A stretch of DNA of 64,000 bases from Salipaludibacillus sp. LMS25 (GCF_024362805.1 NZ_CP093299.1:4461668-4525667); one strand, 5' to 3'. Counted from the first letter of the stretch, positions 36,098-44,348 are shown. Notes: generated by a model from the sequence alone, not told the origin. Made by a program: numbers and translations.

Positions 36098-36211
36098 TCG
36101 GAAGGGGGACCCGTCCCTCTCTCACCTCATAGGATTTTGCCTAACCTTCTAAGGATACAGCTGTCCTTATGAAATTGTAAAACTTGCCCAAAAACCCCAA
36201 AACATATTGAA

Positions 36212-36349
36212 GTGAAGAATAAAACTCACCTAGAAGGAACACATGGAGGTAAGCCTAGAAAAGGAGAAGATTAATATAACTATGACTCTAAGAAAGACAG
36301 ATCCAAAAACATAAATGGTCCTAATGGAGATCACCATATATACTACTAA
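36212..36349 (+). pseudogene. Degraded toxin C-terminus
   Basis: One frame gives VKNKTHLEGTHGGKPRKGED, an in-frame TAA, then YNYDSKKDRSKNINGPNGDH, HIYY and stop. The Gly/Lys-rich run with an HGGKPRKGE and GDHH pattern looks like the tail of a secreted toxin. It ends just before an immunity-like gene, as toxin-immunity cassettes do. The family is not known to me. Confidence 0.45.
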
Positions 36350-36368
36350 AAGAGAAGGAAGATATGCC

Positions 36369-36836
36369 ATGCGTAAAGAACTAATAAGACGTAAAATATC
36401 ATTAATGAACGCAAAAAAATCTATGGAGGAACTTACTTATTTAGAATTAATAGATTTTGAAAAGAACGGTTCCCCTTGGTTAGAATTGTTGGGGTCAAAG
36501 TTAAAGGAGTTCCGGAAAATTGATTCTACGCCCACCTATACTAAGCCTATGGGTGAAGATGAAGATAACATAATTTTATGGATTAAAGAATCTTTATGCT
36601 TTTTTAGTGAAAAGAAAAACTTGTTTATTAGTGTTCCAAAATGTTCAGATCCTGTATGGGCAAATGTTAAGGTCGTAGATTTTACTAAAGCGATTGAAGA
36701 ATTATGGCATATCTCTGAATTAGATGATTTTCTAATCGTTGATAAAACAACTGGAAAAATTGCTCAAATATTTTGTGAAGAAAAGGATTACGAAATACAT
36801 ATCGGGATGTGTGATATTACTAGGTTCAAAAAATAA
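36369..36836 (+). CDS. Probable immunity protein of the island
   Basis: 155 aa, acidic, no signal peptide. ATG chosen at MRKELIRRKISLMNAKKSME, after GAAGGAAG; the frame extends 18 codons further up without a site. Features: YLELIDFEKNGSPWLELLGS, IILWIKESLCFF, KIAQIFCEEKDYEIHIG. No family recognised. Placed directly after a degraded toxin tail, so an immunity role is inferred from position only. Confidence 0.6.
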   Translation: MRKELIRRKISLMNAKKSMEELTYLELIDFEKNGSPWLELLGSKLKEFRKIDSTPTYTKPMGEDEDNIILWIKESLCFFSEKKNLFISVPKCSDPVWANVKVVDFTKAIEELWHISELDDFLIVDKTTGKIAQIFCEEKDYEIHIGMCDITRFKK

Positions 36837-37119
36837 ATAGTTATACTTTTAATAACAGCCTTTAAAGGCCAATCAAGGTTTATCTGGTGATCAGATTATC
36901 CAAGAGAAAACTACTTATGAGAAAATAACAGGGGCACAATGGTAGTGACCTCTAAAACCCTACTATTTTTTAATGGTTTAGAAAACCCCTGGCTATACCG
37001 AGAGTTCAAAAGAGCTTATAACATGGTATTAAAAAACCTCACTTCATGGTAGGATAAAGCTGGTTCCCCCCCCTTCAAGGAGGTATACCCTGTGAAGGAC
37101 ATGTATGGAGGAGGAACAT

Positions 37120-37377
37120 AAGAAAACGCTAAAGGGCCTGACGGAAAGGTAAGAGACCCTATGACGAGGCAAACAATGAATAAAATGAGCTTGGGATATG
37201 GGACATAAACCAGGATACGAGTTTAGAAAACATCAACAAAGCGCTCAAGAAAGAGGCATCTCAAGAAAAGAATTTTTAAATGAACATCATACTCCCGACC
37301 ATTATAGACTTGAACTACCTTCTACCAACAGAAGTCATACAGATGAAGACTTAACAAATGACTACTTTGGATTTTGA
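37120..37377 (+). pseudogene. GH-E (HNH/endonuclease VII) toxin C-terminus, frameshifted
   Basis: From 37192 the frame reads WDMGHKPGYEFRKHQQSAQE, RGISRKEFLNEHHTPDHYRL, ELPSTNRSH and ends at a TGA at 37375. This is the GH-E nuclease toxin domain with conserved Gly-His...Glu and Asn/His. The preceding part (NAKGPDGKVRDPMTRQTMNK) is in another frame, so a frameshift lies near 37185, and the rest of the toxin is missing. Followed after 21 bp by a SUFU-type immunity gene. Confidence 0.75.
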
Positions 37378-37398
37378 CTTTAAAAGGGGAGAATTTAT

Positions 37399-37974
37399 AT
37401 GACGGTGTCTAACCAAAATAAGCTGATTGTCAAAACGGCTTTACAATCTTTTGGAGGAACACCCAAAGTTAATAACTATTGGGATGACAATAAAGACCAA
37501 AGCATCGATATTTTGTCAACTCTTGATAGACCGTATAAAGGAGTTTCATCGTACTCTACAATTGGTTTATCAGATTGGCATATTGGCTATTCAGTAAAAG
37601 AAAAACAACTACGGACTGAAATTTTAGGTGCTAGTGCAACTGAATTTGATTCTTATCCAACTATTCTTGCAACATGCGCTTTCTTTGTAATCAATTCTAA
37701 GTTTTCTTTATCTCACGGTCACGTTTTTGAAAAAATTATAAAATTTTATTATCCTGAAAGCGAGATGAAACATATTCTTTTTACTTCTCCCTTTTTATGG
37801 GATAATTTGCATAACCTTGACTTTTCTGATAAAGTGGTCACTTGGCTAATGGCAGTGCCAATATCTGAAAATGAATATTTACTTAAGCAGGAAAAAGGTT
37901 TAGAAGCTCTTGAGAGTTTATTTGAACAAGAAGATATAGATATCTTTAATATTTATAGAAATTCAGTATTATAA
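37399..37974 (+). CDS. Suppressor-of-fused (SUFU) domain immunity protein
   Basis: 191 aa. SUFU-like features: DILSTLDRPYKGVSSYSTIG, LSDWHIGY, TEILGASATEFDSYPTILA and VTWLMAVPISENEYLL. AAAAGGGGAG lies before the ATG. SUFU proteins are well-known partners of nuclease toxins; here the frameshifted GH-E domain directly upstream is the presumed cognate. The gene is intact although the toxin is broken, so it may protect against sibling strains. Confidence 0.82.
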   Translation: MTVSNQNKLIVKTALQSFGGTPKVNNYWDDNKDQSIDILSTLDRPYKGVSSYSTIGLSDWHIGYSVKEKQLRTEILGASATEFDSYPTILATCAFFVINSKFSLSHGHVFEKIIKFYYPESEMKHILFTSPFLWDNLHNLDFSDKVVTWLMAVPISENEYLLKQEKGLEALESLFEQEDIDIFNIYRNSVL

Positions 37975-38039
37975 TCACAATAAGAGAATTAATTTTAAAG
38001 AAAGCATATCATTGGTTGAGTGGCAGCGTCACTACCCTT

Positions 38040-38126
38040 GGCCAAGGTACTAGATGCACTCGCAGAAAAGAAGCTCGTCTGGTGGGATAAGGACAAAAGT
38101 AAGGATGTGACGTTGAGGGAGAAACA
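38040..38126 (+). pseudogene. C-terminal fragment of the 67-aa wHTH-like gene
   Basis: The frame reads AKVLDALAEKKLVWWDKDKS then KDVTLREKQW, nearly the same as the C-terminal 29 residues encoded at 44230-44317. The first half is absent. It shows that this small gene was once present here too. Confidence 0.65.
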
Positions 38127-38360
38127 GTGGTTAGTGTTGATTTTTATATGACTTTAAGCCTACCAAAAGGTGTCGAGACTAGCACCGTGATACGCTAGTC
38201 TTTTATTATAACTCTTTACGAATGACTAAGATCCTATGCCTTCTACATTTTCACTTACAGCTGCGTCCTACCTCTTCTTAAAAACACGTCTATTTCCTTA
38301 TTTAACCTTAAATCCATTTCCATTATTATGTATAGAGGCGTGCTCATCACGCTTTTTTCA

Positions 38361-38521
38361 TTTATCACAGATAACCGTCCGTAAAACGCCCGCCTCACAA
38401 TAGAGAGGAAAGCTACATCTATTTAGGCGGGAGATAACGGACGCTAATGTCCTGATTCACTCAACTACCAATCAGTGGGAGAAGTACGATAACGCCCACT
38501 GATTGAAGGTTCGTTTTATAA
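38361..38521 (-). repeat. Type B repeat, reverse orientation
   Basis: Starts TTATCACAGATAACCGTCCG and ends GATTGAAGGTTCGTTTTATA, the reverse complement of the copies at 3840 and 12421. Both hairpins are well paired here: CCACTGATTG with CAATCAGTGG, and GTCCGTAAAACGCCCGCC with GGCGGGAGATAACGGAC. It ends 27 bp before the LXG toxin remnant. Confidence 0.8.
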
Positions 38522-38547
38522 TTTAATAGAAAGTAAGCGTTTATTTC

Positions 38548-39189
38548 ATGAGTATGAAACAATTAGATGTGGACAAGCTTCATGAAGGGATTGATATGAC
38601 GATCCAGGGGCTCCGTCAGAAAGAAGTCCAACTGTGTGATATGGAGGTGCACTTACTAATTTTGTCAACTTAGACGTTGAGTTTAGAGGGCAAGGTGGCC
38701 AAGCTATTCGCGATTTTTATGCCACGTGCCATATCCCTTTTATTCAATCATTAAGACTGTTCACGGAAGATTACGAACACGCCCTCCAGAACATCAAGGA
38801 ATCTTTATATTTAGTGAGCCGGCACCAGGTGGTTTCATTGACCAAGCCTTTCTTGAAGGTGAGGTTCATCTAGCCAAAATAATAATGTTCCAAATGTTAA
38901 TAAGGGTAAGGTTAATGATAACCCTAATGGCACGTTTTAGAATGCTCCATACCATGGAAGAACAAGTAATTCAGTAAAAAGTAAAGCTCCTGACGATGGA
39001 CAAGCAGCACTGAATAATTGGTATCCATTGGTTTCGAATACCACTCATGGGGTAGGAGTTATAATAGTAGCATTAGATCAAACAAGTCCTGAAGTTTTTC
39101 ATGGCCATGTGCACCTCGCCACACAAATGCAGAGTGCTTTAAGGAAAGCAGGTCTTGTAAATAAAGAAGGCAAGATAATTGGTGATTAG
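38548..39189 (+). pseudogene. LXG-type polymorphic toxin, broken
   Basis: Starts MSMKQLDVDKLHEGIDMTIQ, the LXG N-terminus, then changes frame near 38650 into NFVNLDVEFRGQGGQAIRDF and YATCHIPFIQSLRLFTEDYE, and again near 38812 into EPAPGGFIDQAFLEGEV. After a large deletion of the middle, a C-terminal toxin domain follows from about 38886 with one in-frame TAG: NAPYHGRTSNSVKSKAPDDG ... PEVFHGHVHLATQMQSALRK. LXG toxins are exported by the ESX/type VII system. The C-terminal domain family is not known to me. The next gene, three bases on, is the presumed immunity gene. Confidence 0.75.
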
Positions 39190-39192
39190 ATT

Positions 39193-39750
39193 ATGGTGGA
39201 TATAGAGTTTAAAATAGATACTGATAACCAAATTATTATCCGTTGTAGAGATGATGTTAATAATCTGTCTAGGTTTTCAGAAGCATCAGCGTATTTTGTA
39301 TACAAGAATCAAGTAATTAGTAACTTAGCCAATGATGTTTTCATTGAGTTAATATCTCCTTTGAACAATACTTTGCTAAAAGCAATAGAAGAGGAATCCG
39401 GTTTATTTATTACCGACTCATATTTTTCTAATGTAGGTTATAAATGGAACCAATGGACTTATGATCTTCCTGAAGAGTGGGAAGGGGAAGAAGATATTTT
39501 TAATGAATTTTGGATATGGTCTACAAAAGTAACTGGCACATGGCTATATAGAAACGCTGACAGAGATATTGTTATAGAGATATGTCCGATATACAAATGG
39601 CACTTTGAAGACCCGGATAATGAAATAGACTATGTGTCATTTGAAGAATTTATTAAATACTATAAGGCAATATTACAAAAAAAATTAGACATTGACTTAG
39701 TAAAGGCATGGCAAAATGAATGTCAAAAATACCTCAAGTTAATTAAGTAA
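39193..39750 (+). CDS. Probable immunity protein for the broken LXG toxin
   Basis: 185 aa, acidic, cytoplasmic. No recognised family: VDIEFKIDTDNQIIIRCRDD, aromatic-rich middle (YKWNQWTYDLPEEWEGEEDI, FWIWSTKVTGTWLYRN) and a YYKAILQKKLDIDLVKAW end. It begins three bases after the toxin stop, the classic toxin-immunity spacing, so the role is inferred from position. Its frame is intact. Confidence 0.65.
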   Translation: MVDIEFKIDTDNQIIIRCRDDVNNLSRFSEASAYFVYKNQVISNLANDVFIELISPLNNTLLKAIEEESGLFITDSYFSNVGYKWNQWTYDLPEEWEGEEDIFNEFWIWSTKVTGTWLYRNADRDIVIEICPIYKWHFEDPDNEIDYVSFEEFIKYYKAILQKKLDIDLVKAWQNECQKYLKLIK

Positions 39751-39862
39751 ATAAATTCTATGCATTCATTGGCCATACTCTACAAGATTTATATTTATAG
39801 AGAAGATCTCTCCACAACAGGCTACTCATGGGAAAATAGCAGGGGAAAACCCCTGCTATTTT

Positions 39863-40106
39863 TTAATCACTTAAACAACATCTGAAACGTCTGAGGTCCC
39901 GCAATCCCATCCACTTGTAAGTTGTTCTGACGTTGGAAAGTACGGACAGCGCTTCTTGTTTTGCTCCAAAGATACCGTCTACAGCTCCCGGACTCGTTCC
40001 TTTACAATGTAGGATAGCTTGAAGAATCCATGTAATGTTTCCTCTTTCTCCTTGGCGTACTGTCACACATGCTCTACGTGTTTTAGGACCAAAAATACCA
40101 TCCGTG
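39863..40106 (-). pseudogene. Peptidoglycan-binding gene fragment (third copy)
   Basis: The minus strand matches the last 80 or so codons of the copies at 42160 and 46527: FGPKTRRACVTVRQ, GNITWILQAILHCKGTSPGA, VDGIFGAK, then a one-base loss in the Lys-Thr codons (TTGTTTTGC for TTGTTTTTGC) shifts the frame. At about 40106 the similarity stops and toxin sequence of the opposite strand begins. Confidence 0.75.
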
Positions 40107-40742
40107 GTGGTCGAAAACAGTCTCAGCTGTGGCGGACACGGTGGAAAAAGCGGTTGATACGGTTGGCAATGCGGCGTCAAGTGCGGATAATTATGTCACA
40201 GAGAATCCTGCCCTGCCGCAACCCTCTCGACGGTTGTTGATTTCGTCCCAGTCGTCGGTAACTTAAAGGCGGGGATCGAAGCTGCCACAGGATACGACCC
40301 TCTTACAGGCAGGCGTTTAGAACCTTGGGAACGCGCCGTATCTGGTGGCGCTATTCTAGGCGGTGCGGCCGTCAAAGGCGCTTCAAAAGTCGCCAAGTTG
40401 GCGAAGAATGCGAATAATGTTGGGGATGTTACAAAAGCTTCTAAGGGTAAAGTTGATGGTTTTGCTAATAAACCTTTCTTACCAGATGAAGCATATAGGA
40501 AAATCTCCCTAAGTTTGTTGAACCAGGAACTAATAGTCTCAATAAGTATGATGAATTAGGCAACCTTAAACAAACTAAGTATTATGATGGTTATGGAAGA
40601 GAAAAAGGTTGGGTGGACTTTACAAACGATATCCTTCAAACCATAGCGTTCCACATTGGCATGAAATTCAATGGAATGAAAGGTATCCAATAGGTGGATA
40701 CAAGATTGACCACCGTTTGGATACTAACATACCATTCAAGTA
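40107..40742 (+). pseudogene. PT-TG pre-toxin and toxin C-terminus, broken
   Basis: Plus strand, two or more frames: VSAVADTVEKAVDTVGNAAS, a shift near 40205, then VVGNLKAGIEAATGYDPLTG, RRLEPWERAVSGGAILGGAA, the pre-toxin TG domain found in LXG and related toxins. A further shift near 40500 leads to KFVEPGTNSLNKYDELGNLK and GYGREKGWVDFTN. The last shift near 40630 gives HSVPHWHEIQWNERYPIGGY and KIDHRLDTNIPFK. The toxin activity is unknown. The immunity gene follows 14 bp later. Confidence 0.75.
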
Positions 40743-40756
40743 AAAGAGGTGAAATT

Positions 40757-41236
40757 ATGATTAAATTTCAATATTCTGATGGTAATAACAACAGTGATTT
40801 TATTAAAGGATTAATTAGTAATATATCAACAGAACAAAACAATATATATTGGGCAATTGGAGATTTAGATATTATTCCAAGATATTCAGGAGACTATCCA
40901 GGTTCTGGTAACCATAAAAAGCAAGAAATTGCATGGGAATTCGGGGAGAAAGTTGAAAGTGAAAAAGTAGTCTTTTTAGAGGGGGCAACTCTTTATGAAG
41001 TTCTGGACGATACTCAAACAATTAGGAGAGGGGTATTTGTTTGCTTTTTTAATAATTACTCCAATGATTATAACTTTCGTCCAAAAGTAGAAGTTACAGA
41101 AGTTAATACCATACAACATTCCTTATCGTATTTAGAAATACGAATTTTAGATGGTGACATGGTTTTCATCCTAACCGAGGATAGTAAGATGATTAGTATA
41201 TTAGAAAATGAATATCTCGAATTTCTTCTTGATTAA
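40757..41236 (+). CDS. Probable immunity protein for the PT-TG toxin
   Basis: 159 aa. Start at MIKFQYSDGNNNSDFIKG, which follows AGAGGTG; the longer frame covers the end of the toxin relic. Acidic, soluble. Visible elements: WAIGDLDIIPRYSGDYPGSG, KKQEIAWEFGEKVES, RRGVFVCFFNNYS. No family recognised. Role inferred from position directly after the toxin tail. Confidence 0.62.
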   Translation: MIKFQYSDGNNNSDFIKGLISNISTEQNNIYWAIGDLDIIPRYSGDYPGSGNHKKQEIAWEFGEKVESEKVVFLEGATLYEVLDDTQTIRRGVFVCFFNNYSNDYNFRPKVEVTEVNTIQHSLSYLEIRILDGDMVFILTEDSKMISILENEYLEFLLD

Positions 41237-41262
41237 TCGATACCAAACCTTGATTGGTCAAA

Positions 41263-41667
41263 ATGAACTACCATCGTGCTGACTCCACTTCTAAAAATAA
41301 AAATCGCAACAATAATGTTAATACTAATATTAATTCTAATCAAAGTAACAACATAAATAATCCAGGTCCTCCTTACCGGAATCAGAATACAGATAATGTT
41401 AATTGGGGTCTTAATAAAAAAATTACAGTACCCTTAGGTAGAGGCTCTACAGGTAGAACAACCCCAAATAATCTAAATGAAAAACTCGCAATGGAAGAGG
41501 TAATGTCTAATCCAACTACAGGAAATGTTCTCCCTATAAGAATGACAGATAGCCGTTGGCCAAGTTCAGAGGGTTGGGTTAAGATGAGTAAAAATGTTAA
41601 TGGAATTGAAATTCACTACGTACGTAATGCACGGACGGGTCAAGTAGACGACTTTAAATTCAAGTAA
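41263..41667 (+). CDS. Detached toxin C-terminal module
   Basis: About 134 aa without a ribosome site, secretion signal or LXG domain. An Asn-rich linker (NNNVNTNINSNQSNNINNPG) leads to a compact domain: LNEKLAMEEVMSNPTTGNVL, PIRMTDSRWPSSEGWVKMSK, IEIHYVRNARTGQVDDFKFK. I recall this last block from C-termini of polymorphic toxins. It looks like a silent cassette that could replace the active C-terminus of an intact toxin by recombination. The immunity gene follows after 14 bp. Confidence 0.6.
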   Translation: MNYHRADSTSKNKNRNNNVNTNINSNQSNNINNPGPPYRNQNTDNVNWGLNKKITVPLGRGSTGRTTPNNLNEKLAMEEVMSNPTTGNVLPIRMTDSRWPSSEGWVKMSKNVNGIEIHYVRNARTGQVDDFKFK

Positions 41668-41681
41668 GGGGATTGGTAACA

Positions 41682-42089
41682 ATGAAAGTAAGATGTTTAA
41701 GTAACAATGGTAGAGGATTAACAAAAAAAGCATTATCAATTGGAAATTCTATAGAAACTCAATACAGCTTAGAAAATGACAAAATTTACACAGTATACGG
41801 GATTAATGTTTGGGATGAAGTTATGCATTATTTAGTTTTAGGTAAAGATGAAAACTTCCCTTCTTGGTATCCTGCTGAGTTATTTGAAGTAGTTGAAAAT
41901 GTATTACCGTATGAGTGGTATTTTAATTATTATGGAGAGGATAGCGTTACAGGAGTATTAGCAATATGGGGATATAAAGAACTGGTTTTAGATACTAATC
42001 ACTATATTGAATTAATTGAAAGAGAAAAGAATGAATTAAATATTTTTTTGAAAAGAAAACAAGAAATAGATGAGTTTTTAGAATATTAA
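41682..42089 (+). CDS. Probable immunity protein of the detached toxin module
   Basis: 135 aa. ATG preferred over an upstream TTG because AAGGGG lies nine bases away. Soluble, acidic: MKVRCLSNNGRGLTKKALSI, LENDKIYTVYGINVWDEVMH, YLVLGKDENFPSWYPAELFE. The block IYTVYGI...YLVLGKD...WYP is seen in small proteins I remember as toxin neighbours, but the family is not certain. Intact frame. Confidence 0.62.
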   Translation: MKVRCLSNNGRGLTKKALSIGNSIETQYSLENDKIYTVYGINVWDEVMHYLVLGKDENFPSWYPAELFEVVENVLPYEWYFNYYGEDSVTGVLAIWGYKELVLDTNHYIELIEREKNELNIFLKRKQEIDEFLEY

Positions 42090-42159
42090 TCACTATTCTC
42101 CATGAGAAAACGACTCATGAGAAAATAAGCAGGGGCGATTAAACCCCCTGCTCTTTTTA

Positions 42160-42684
42160 TTACTTAAACAACATCTGAAATGTCTGAGGGCCTGCAATCC
42201 CATCCACTTGTAAATTATTTTGTTGTTGGAAAGTACGGACGGCGCTTCTTGTTTTTGCTCCAAAGATACCATCTACAGCTCCCGGACTCGTCCCTTTACA
42301 ATGTAGGATAGCTTGAAGAATCCATGTAATGTTTCCTCTTGCTCCTTGGCGTACTGTTACACATGCTCTACGTGTTTTAGGACCAAAAACACCGTCAACA
42401 GTAAGTCCACGGTTAAACTGTCTATTCAGTTCTGTTTGCAGTCCTTTGACTAGTGCCCCTTTTGTCTGAGGACCGAATAGGTTATCGACTGATATATTCA
42501 AACGGTAACGGCTGTTAAGTGTACGCTGGATCGTGGCGATTGTGCCAGACGCTTTGTTTGGTGATCTGTTTGAGTTGTTAGGTTTTGATGATCTAGGCTT
42601 ACTTGGTGCGTTTGACCCGTTAGACAGTGACCCAGACTTAAGCCCGAACATTTTAGCAATCGTATTGATGTGCCCTTCTGCCAC
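42160..42684 (-). pseudogene. Peptidoglycan-binding gene, 5'-truncated copy
   Basis: Nearly identical to 46527-47114 but lacks its first 21 codons and ATG: a 75-bp deletion joins CTGCCAC to GGTAATATAAAC, with CAC at both ends. Two to three PG_binding_1 repeats remain (TIQRTLNSRYRLNISVDNLF, LTVDGVFGPKTRRACVTV, SPGAVDGIFGAKTRSAVRTF). A GTG could start it (VAEGHINTIAKMFG) but has no ribosome site. Confidence 0.75.
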
Positions 42685-42900
42685 GGTAATATAAACATAA
42701 AGACTCTAACTCCAGAAATAATATTTTTTAAAACTTTTTTGTGGGCATTTTGTGGGCAAACTCATCATCGCGTCCTTCTTTGTAGTTTCTTCCCACAAAA
42801 TCAAAACCCCTGAAGCCTTACAGCAACAGGGGGTTGTCTTATTAATATGTTTGTAAGTACTGGTCGCGCTCCCAAGGGTGAACTTGTGTGCGGAACATGT
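42160..42900 (-). repeat. Left copy of a direct duplication carrying the PG-binding gene and the glnA 3' end
   Basis: Matches 46527-47330 apart from the 75-bp deletion and scattered changes. It includes a copy of the glnA terminator (near 42805-42836) and 59 bp (42842-42900) equal to the glnA stop and last 19 codons with two mismatches. Similarity stops abruptly at CGGAACATGT. Confidence 0.85.
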
Positions 42901-42986
42901 ATTTTGCTAAGTAACTTATAGTTATCATTGTAAAAACATTGATATATTAGTATTTAATTATTTTTCAATTAAGCTACTATACGTTA

Positions 42987-43181
42987 TTATATTGAACGTT
43001 TTTGGTCGTTTTTCGGTCGCTTTTTTGGTCGGTTATATTTATCTTCTAAAGTGTAACATCCACATTCATAACATCGCTTTAAAATGCAATCTCTGTTTCT
43101 TTTTAAATCATATATTAACCTTACATCCATCTTCTTTCCACAACAATATTCATGTTCTTGTTTAATTGCCCCCTCTAACAT
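42987..43181 (-). CDS. Small Cys-rich protein (zinc-ribbon-like)
   Basis: 64 aa with CC near residue 13 and C-x5-C-x2-C-x-C (CILKRCYECGC), then a basic tail (RPKKRPKNDQKRS). AAAGGAG lies before the ATG. A metal-binding role is suggested by the Cys pairs. It is divergent from the XRE regulator at 43272, with a TGTAATTACA palindrome between. Probably of phage or integrative-element origin. Confidence 0.6.
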   Translation of the reverse strand: MLEGAIKQEHEYCCGKKMDVRLIYDLKRNRDCILKRCYECGCYTLEDKYNRPKKRPKNDQKRSI

Positions 43182-43227
43182 CCAATCCTCTCCTTTTCAA
43201 TTTATGAATTCCCCTATATAATTAATC

Positions 43228-43237
43228 TGTAATTACA
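43228..43237. promoter_or_regulatory. Palindrome between the Cys-rich gene and the XRE regulator
   Basis: TGTAATTACA is a perfect 10-bp palindrome 35 bp before the regulator start. A likely operator for the XRE protein, by position only. Confidence 0.45.
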
Positions 43238-43271
43238 TTAAACTTCAGACACTCTTTATAGGGGGTAGGAA

Positions 43272-43502
43272 ATGGCGCTCCGGATTGGGAGGTGCCGTAT
43301 ACCCGAATACCTAAAACGTTTCGATATGACCCAAGCACAATATGCAAAGCATATAGGTGTATCAGAAGGTTTTGTCTCTAAGATTATCTCAGGTGACAAA
43401 AAACTATCATTGTTAAAAGCAAAAATTACAGCCAACCTATTTAATTGCTGCATAGATGACTTGTACTCTTGGGAGGAAATCGATACAAAGGGTAAACGGT
43501 AG
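43272..43502 (+). CDS. XRE-family DNA-binding protein
   Basis: 76 aa. The helix-turn-helix is clear: MTQAQYAKHIGVSEGFVSKI, then ISGDKKLSLLKAKITANLFN and an acidic/basic tail. AGGGGGTAGGAA before the ATG. It would act as a Cro/C1-like regulator of itself and the divergent gene. It is one of the few intact mobile-element-type genes in the island. Confidence 0.82.
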   Translation: MALRIGRCRIPEYLKRFDMTQAQYAKHIGVSEGFVSKIISGDKKLSLLKAKITANLFNCCIDDLYSWEEIDTKGKR

Positions 43503-43635
43503 AGCTGAAAGGCTCCTCCCTCGGATTGTCTTTCCCTATAGGTTAACTACACTCTTTTTATTTTACATCATAGTGAACGAGAGGTCTGTCTAATATTGTA
43601 ATAAATGGCATAAAAAAAGAGTAACCTGTAACTGG

Positions 43636-44007
43636 CTACTCCCTGTATTTTTGCAACATATCATTTAATTCTCTTCTTAATTCTGCATGTATCATCATAT
43701 GATCCTTTTCACTATTTAGCTTCGGCTCATCATTCTTGTGAGCAAAGTAAGCGTCTATTATCTCAATGAGAGTCTGTTTAATCTCAAGTTCGGTATCATT
43801 TAAATCTTCATCTTGGTATTTTTCATTATATAATTCTAATATTTTATCTTGTTCATGTCCCCATCCCTCAGCTAATATTAAGTCCGTATTAAAGAAATTA
43901 AGGAATTGATCTGTGTCTGCTACTAACTCATCATTTACTTCATCTGCTTTCGCCGAACAGCCCACAATTACAAAAATAGCTGATAATAATATAAATAAAT
44001 ATTTCAT
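43636..44007 (-). CDS. Small lipoprotein, function unknown
   Basis: 123 aa. Signal MKYLFILLSAIFVIVG followed by the lipobox Cys (Ile-Val-Gly-Cys) at residue 17; the mature part is acidic and helical (ELVADTDQFLNFFNTDLILA, ELEIKQTLIEIIDAYFAH). GGAGGGGGAG before the ATG. It would sit on the outside of the membrane. A link to the toxins is possible but not shown. Confidence 0.68.
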   Translation of the reverse strand: MKYLFILLSAIFVIVGCSAKADEVNDELVADTDQFLNFFNTDLILAEGWGHEQDKILELYNEKYQDEDLNDTELEIKQTLIEIIDAYFAHKNDEPKLNSEKDHMMIHAELRRELNDMLQKYRE

Positions 44008-44113
44008 TCTCCCCCTCCTTTCCTCCTATTCTACACGCTTCCTATATAGGTAACAATAACCAGTTGACAAAGAGAACGTTTGTTTGTATTTTAATGATTA
44101 ACGAGGTGATTAC

Positions 44114-44317
44114 ATGACAGACTCCGAACGTAAAGTGTACCGTATCGTATTTAACCATAACCATATCAAAGGCCAGAACACCAAATATAGCAACTTACTC
44201 AAATTCACAGGCAAAACGCCCAGAGAATTGGACAAGGTGCTTAATGCACTCGTGGAAAAGAAACTCGTCTGGTGGGATAAGAATAAAAGTAAAGATGTGG
44301 CGTTGAGGGAGAAATAA
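44114..44317 (+). CDS. Small winged-helix-like protein
   Basis: 67 aa, basic: MTDSERKVYRIVFNHNHIKG, LLKFTGKTPRELDKVLNALV, EKKLVWWDKNKSKDVALREK. The pattern (helix, HTH-like helices, a WWD beta-wing) suggests a winged helix. GAGGTG before the ATG and a strong terminator after it. A fragment of a second copy lies at 38040-38126. Function unknown. Confidence 0.65.
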   Translation: MTDSERKVYRIVFNHNHIKGQNTKYSNLLKFTGKTPRELDKVLNALVEKKLVWWDKNKSKDVALREK

Positions 44318-44348
44318 ATACCGACCATCAATCATATGGTCGGTATTT
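44316..44348 (+). terminator. Terminator of the 67-aa gene
   Basis: Perfect 13-bp stem AAATACCGACCAT / ATGGTCGGTATTT with a 7-nt loop, overlapping the stop codon. Confidence 0.82.

Noticed and set aside
38726..38977. Frame of 83 codons in the LXG region
   Set aside because: It mixes frames of the broken LXG toxin; the LXG residues follow other frames, so it was annotated as pseudogene.
40196..40396. Minus-strand frame opposite the pre-toxin TG relic
   Set aside because: The plus strand encodes the recognisable TG domain; this is its shadow.
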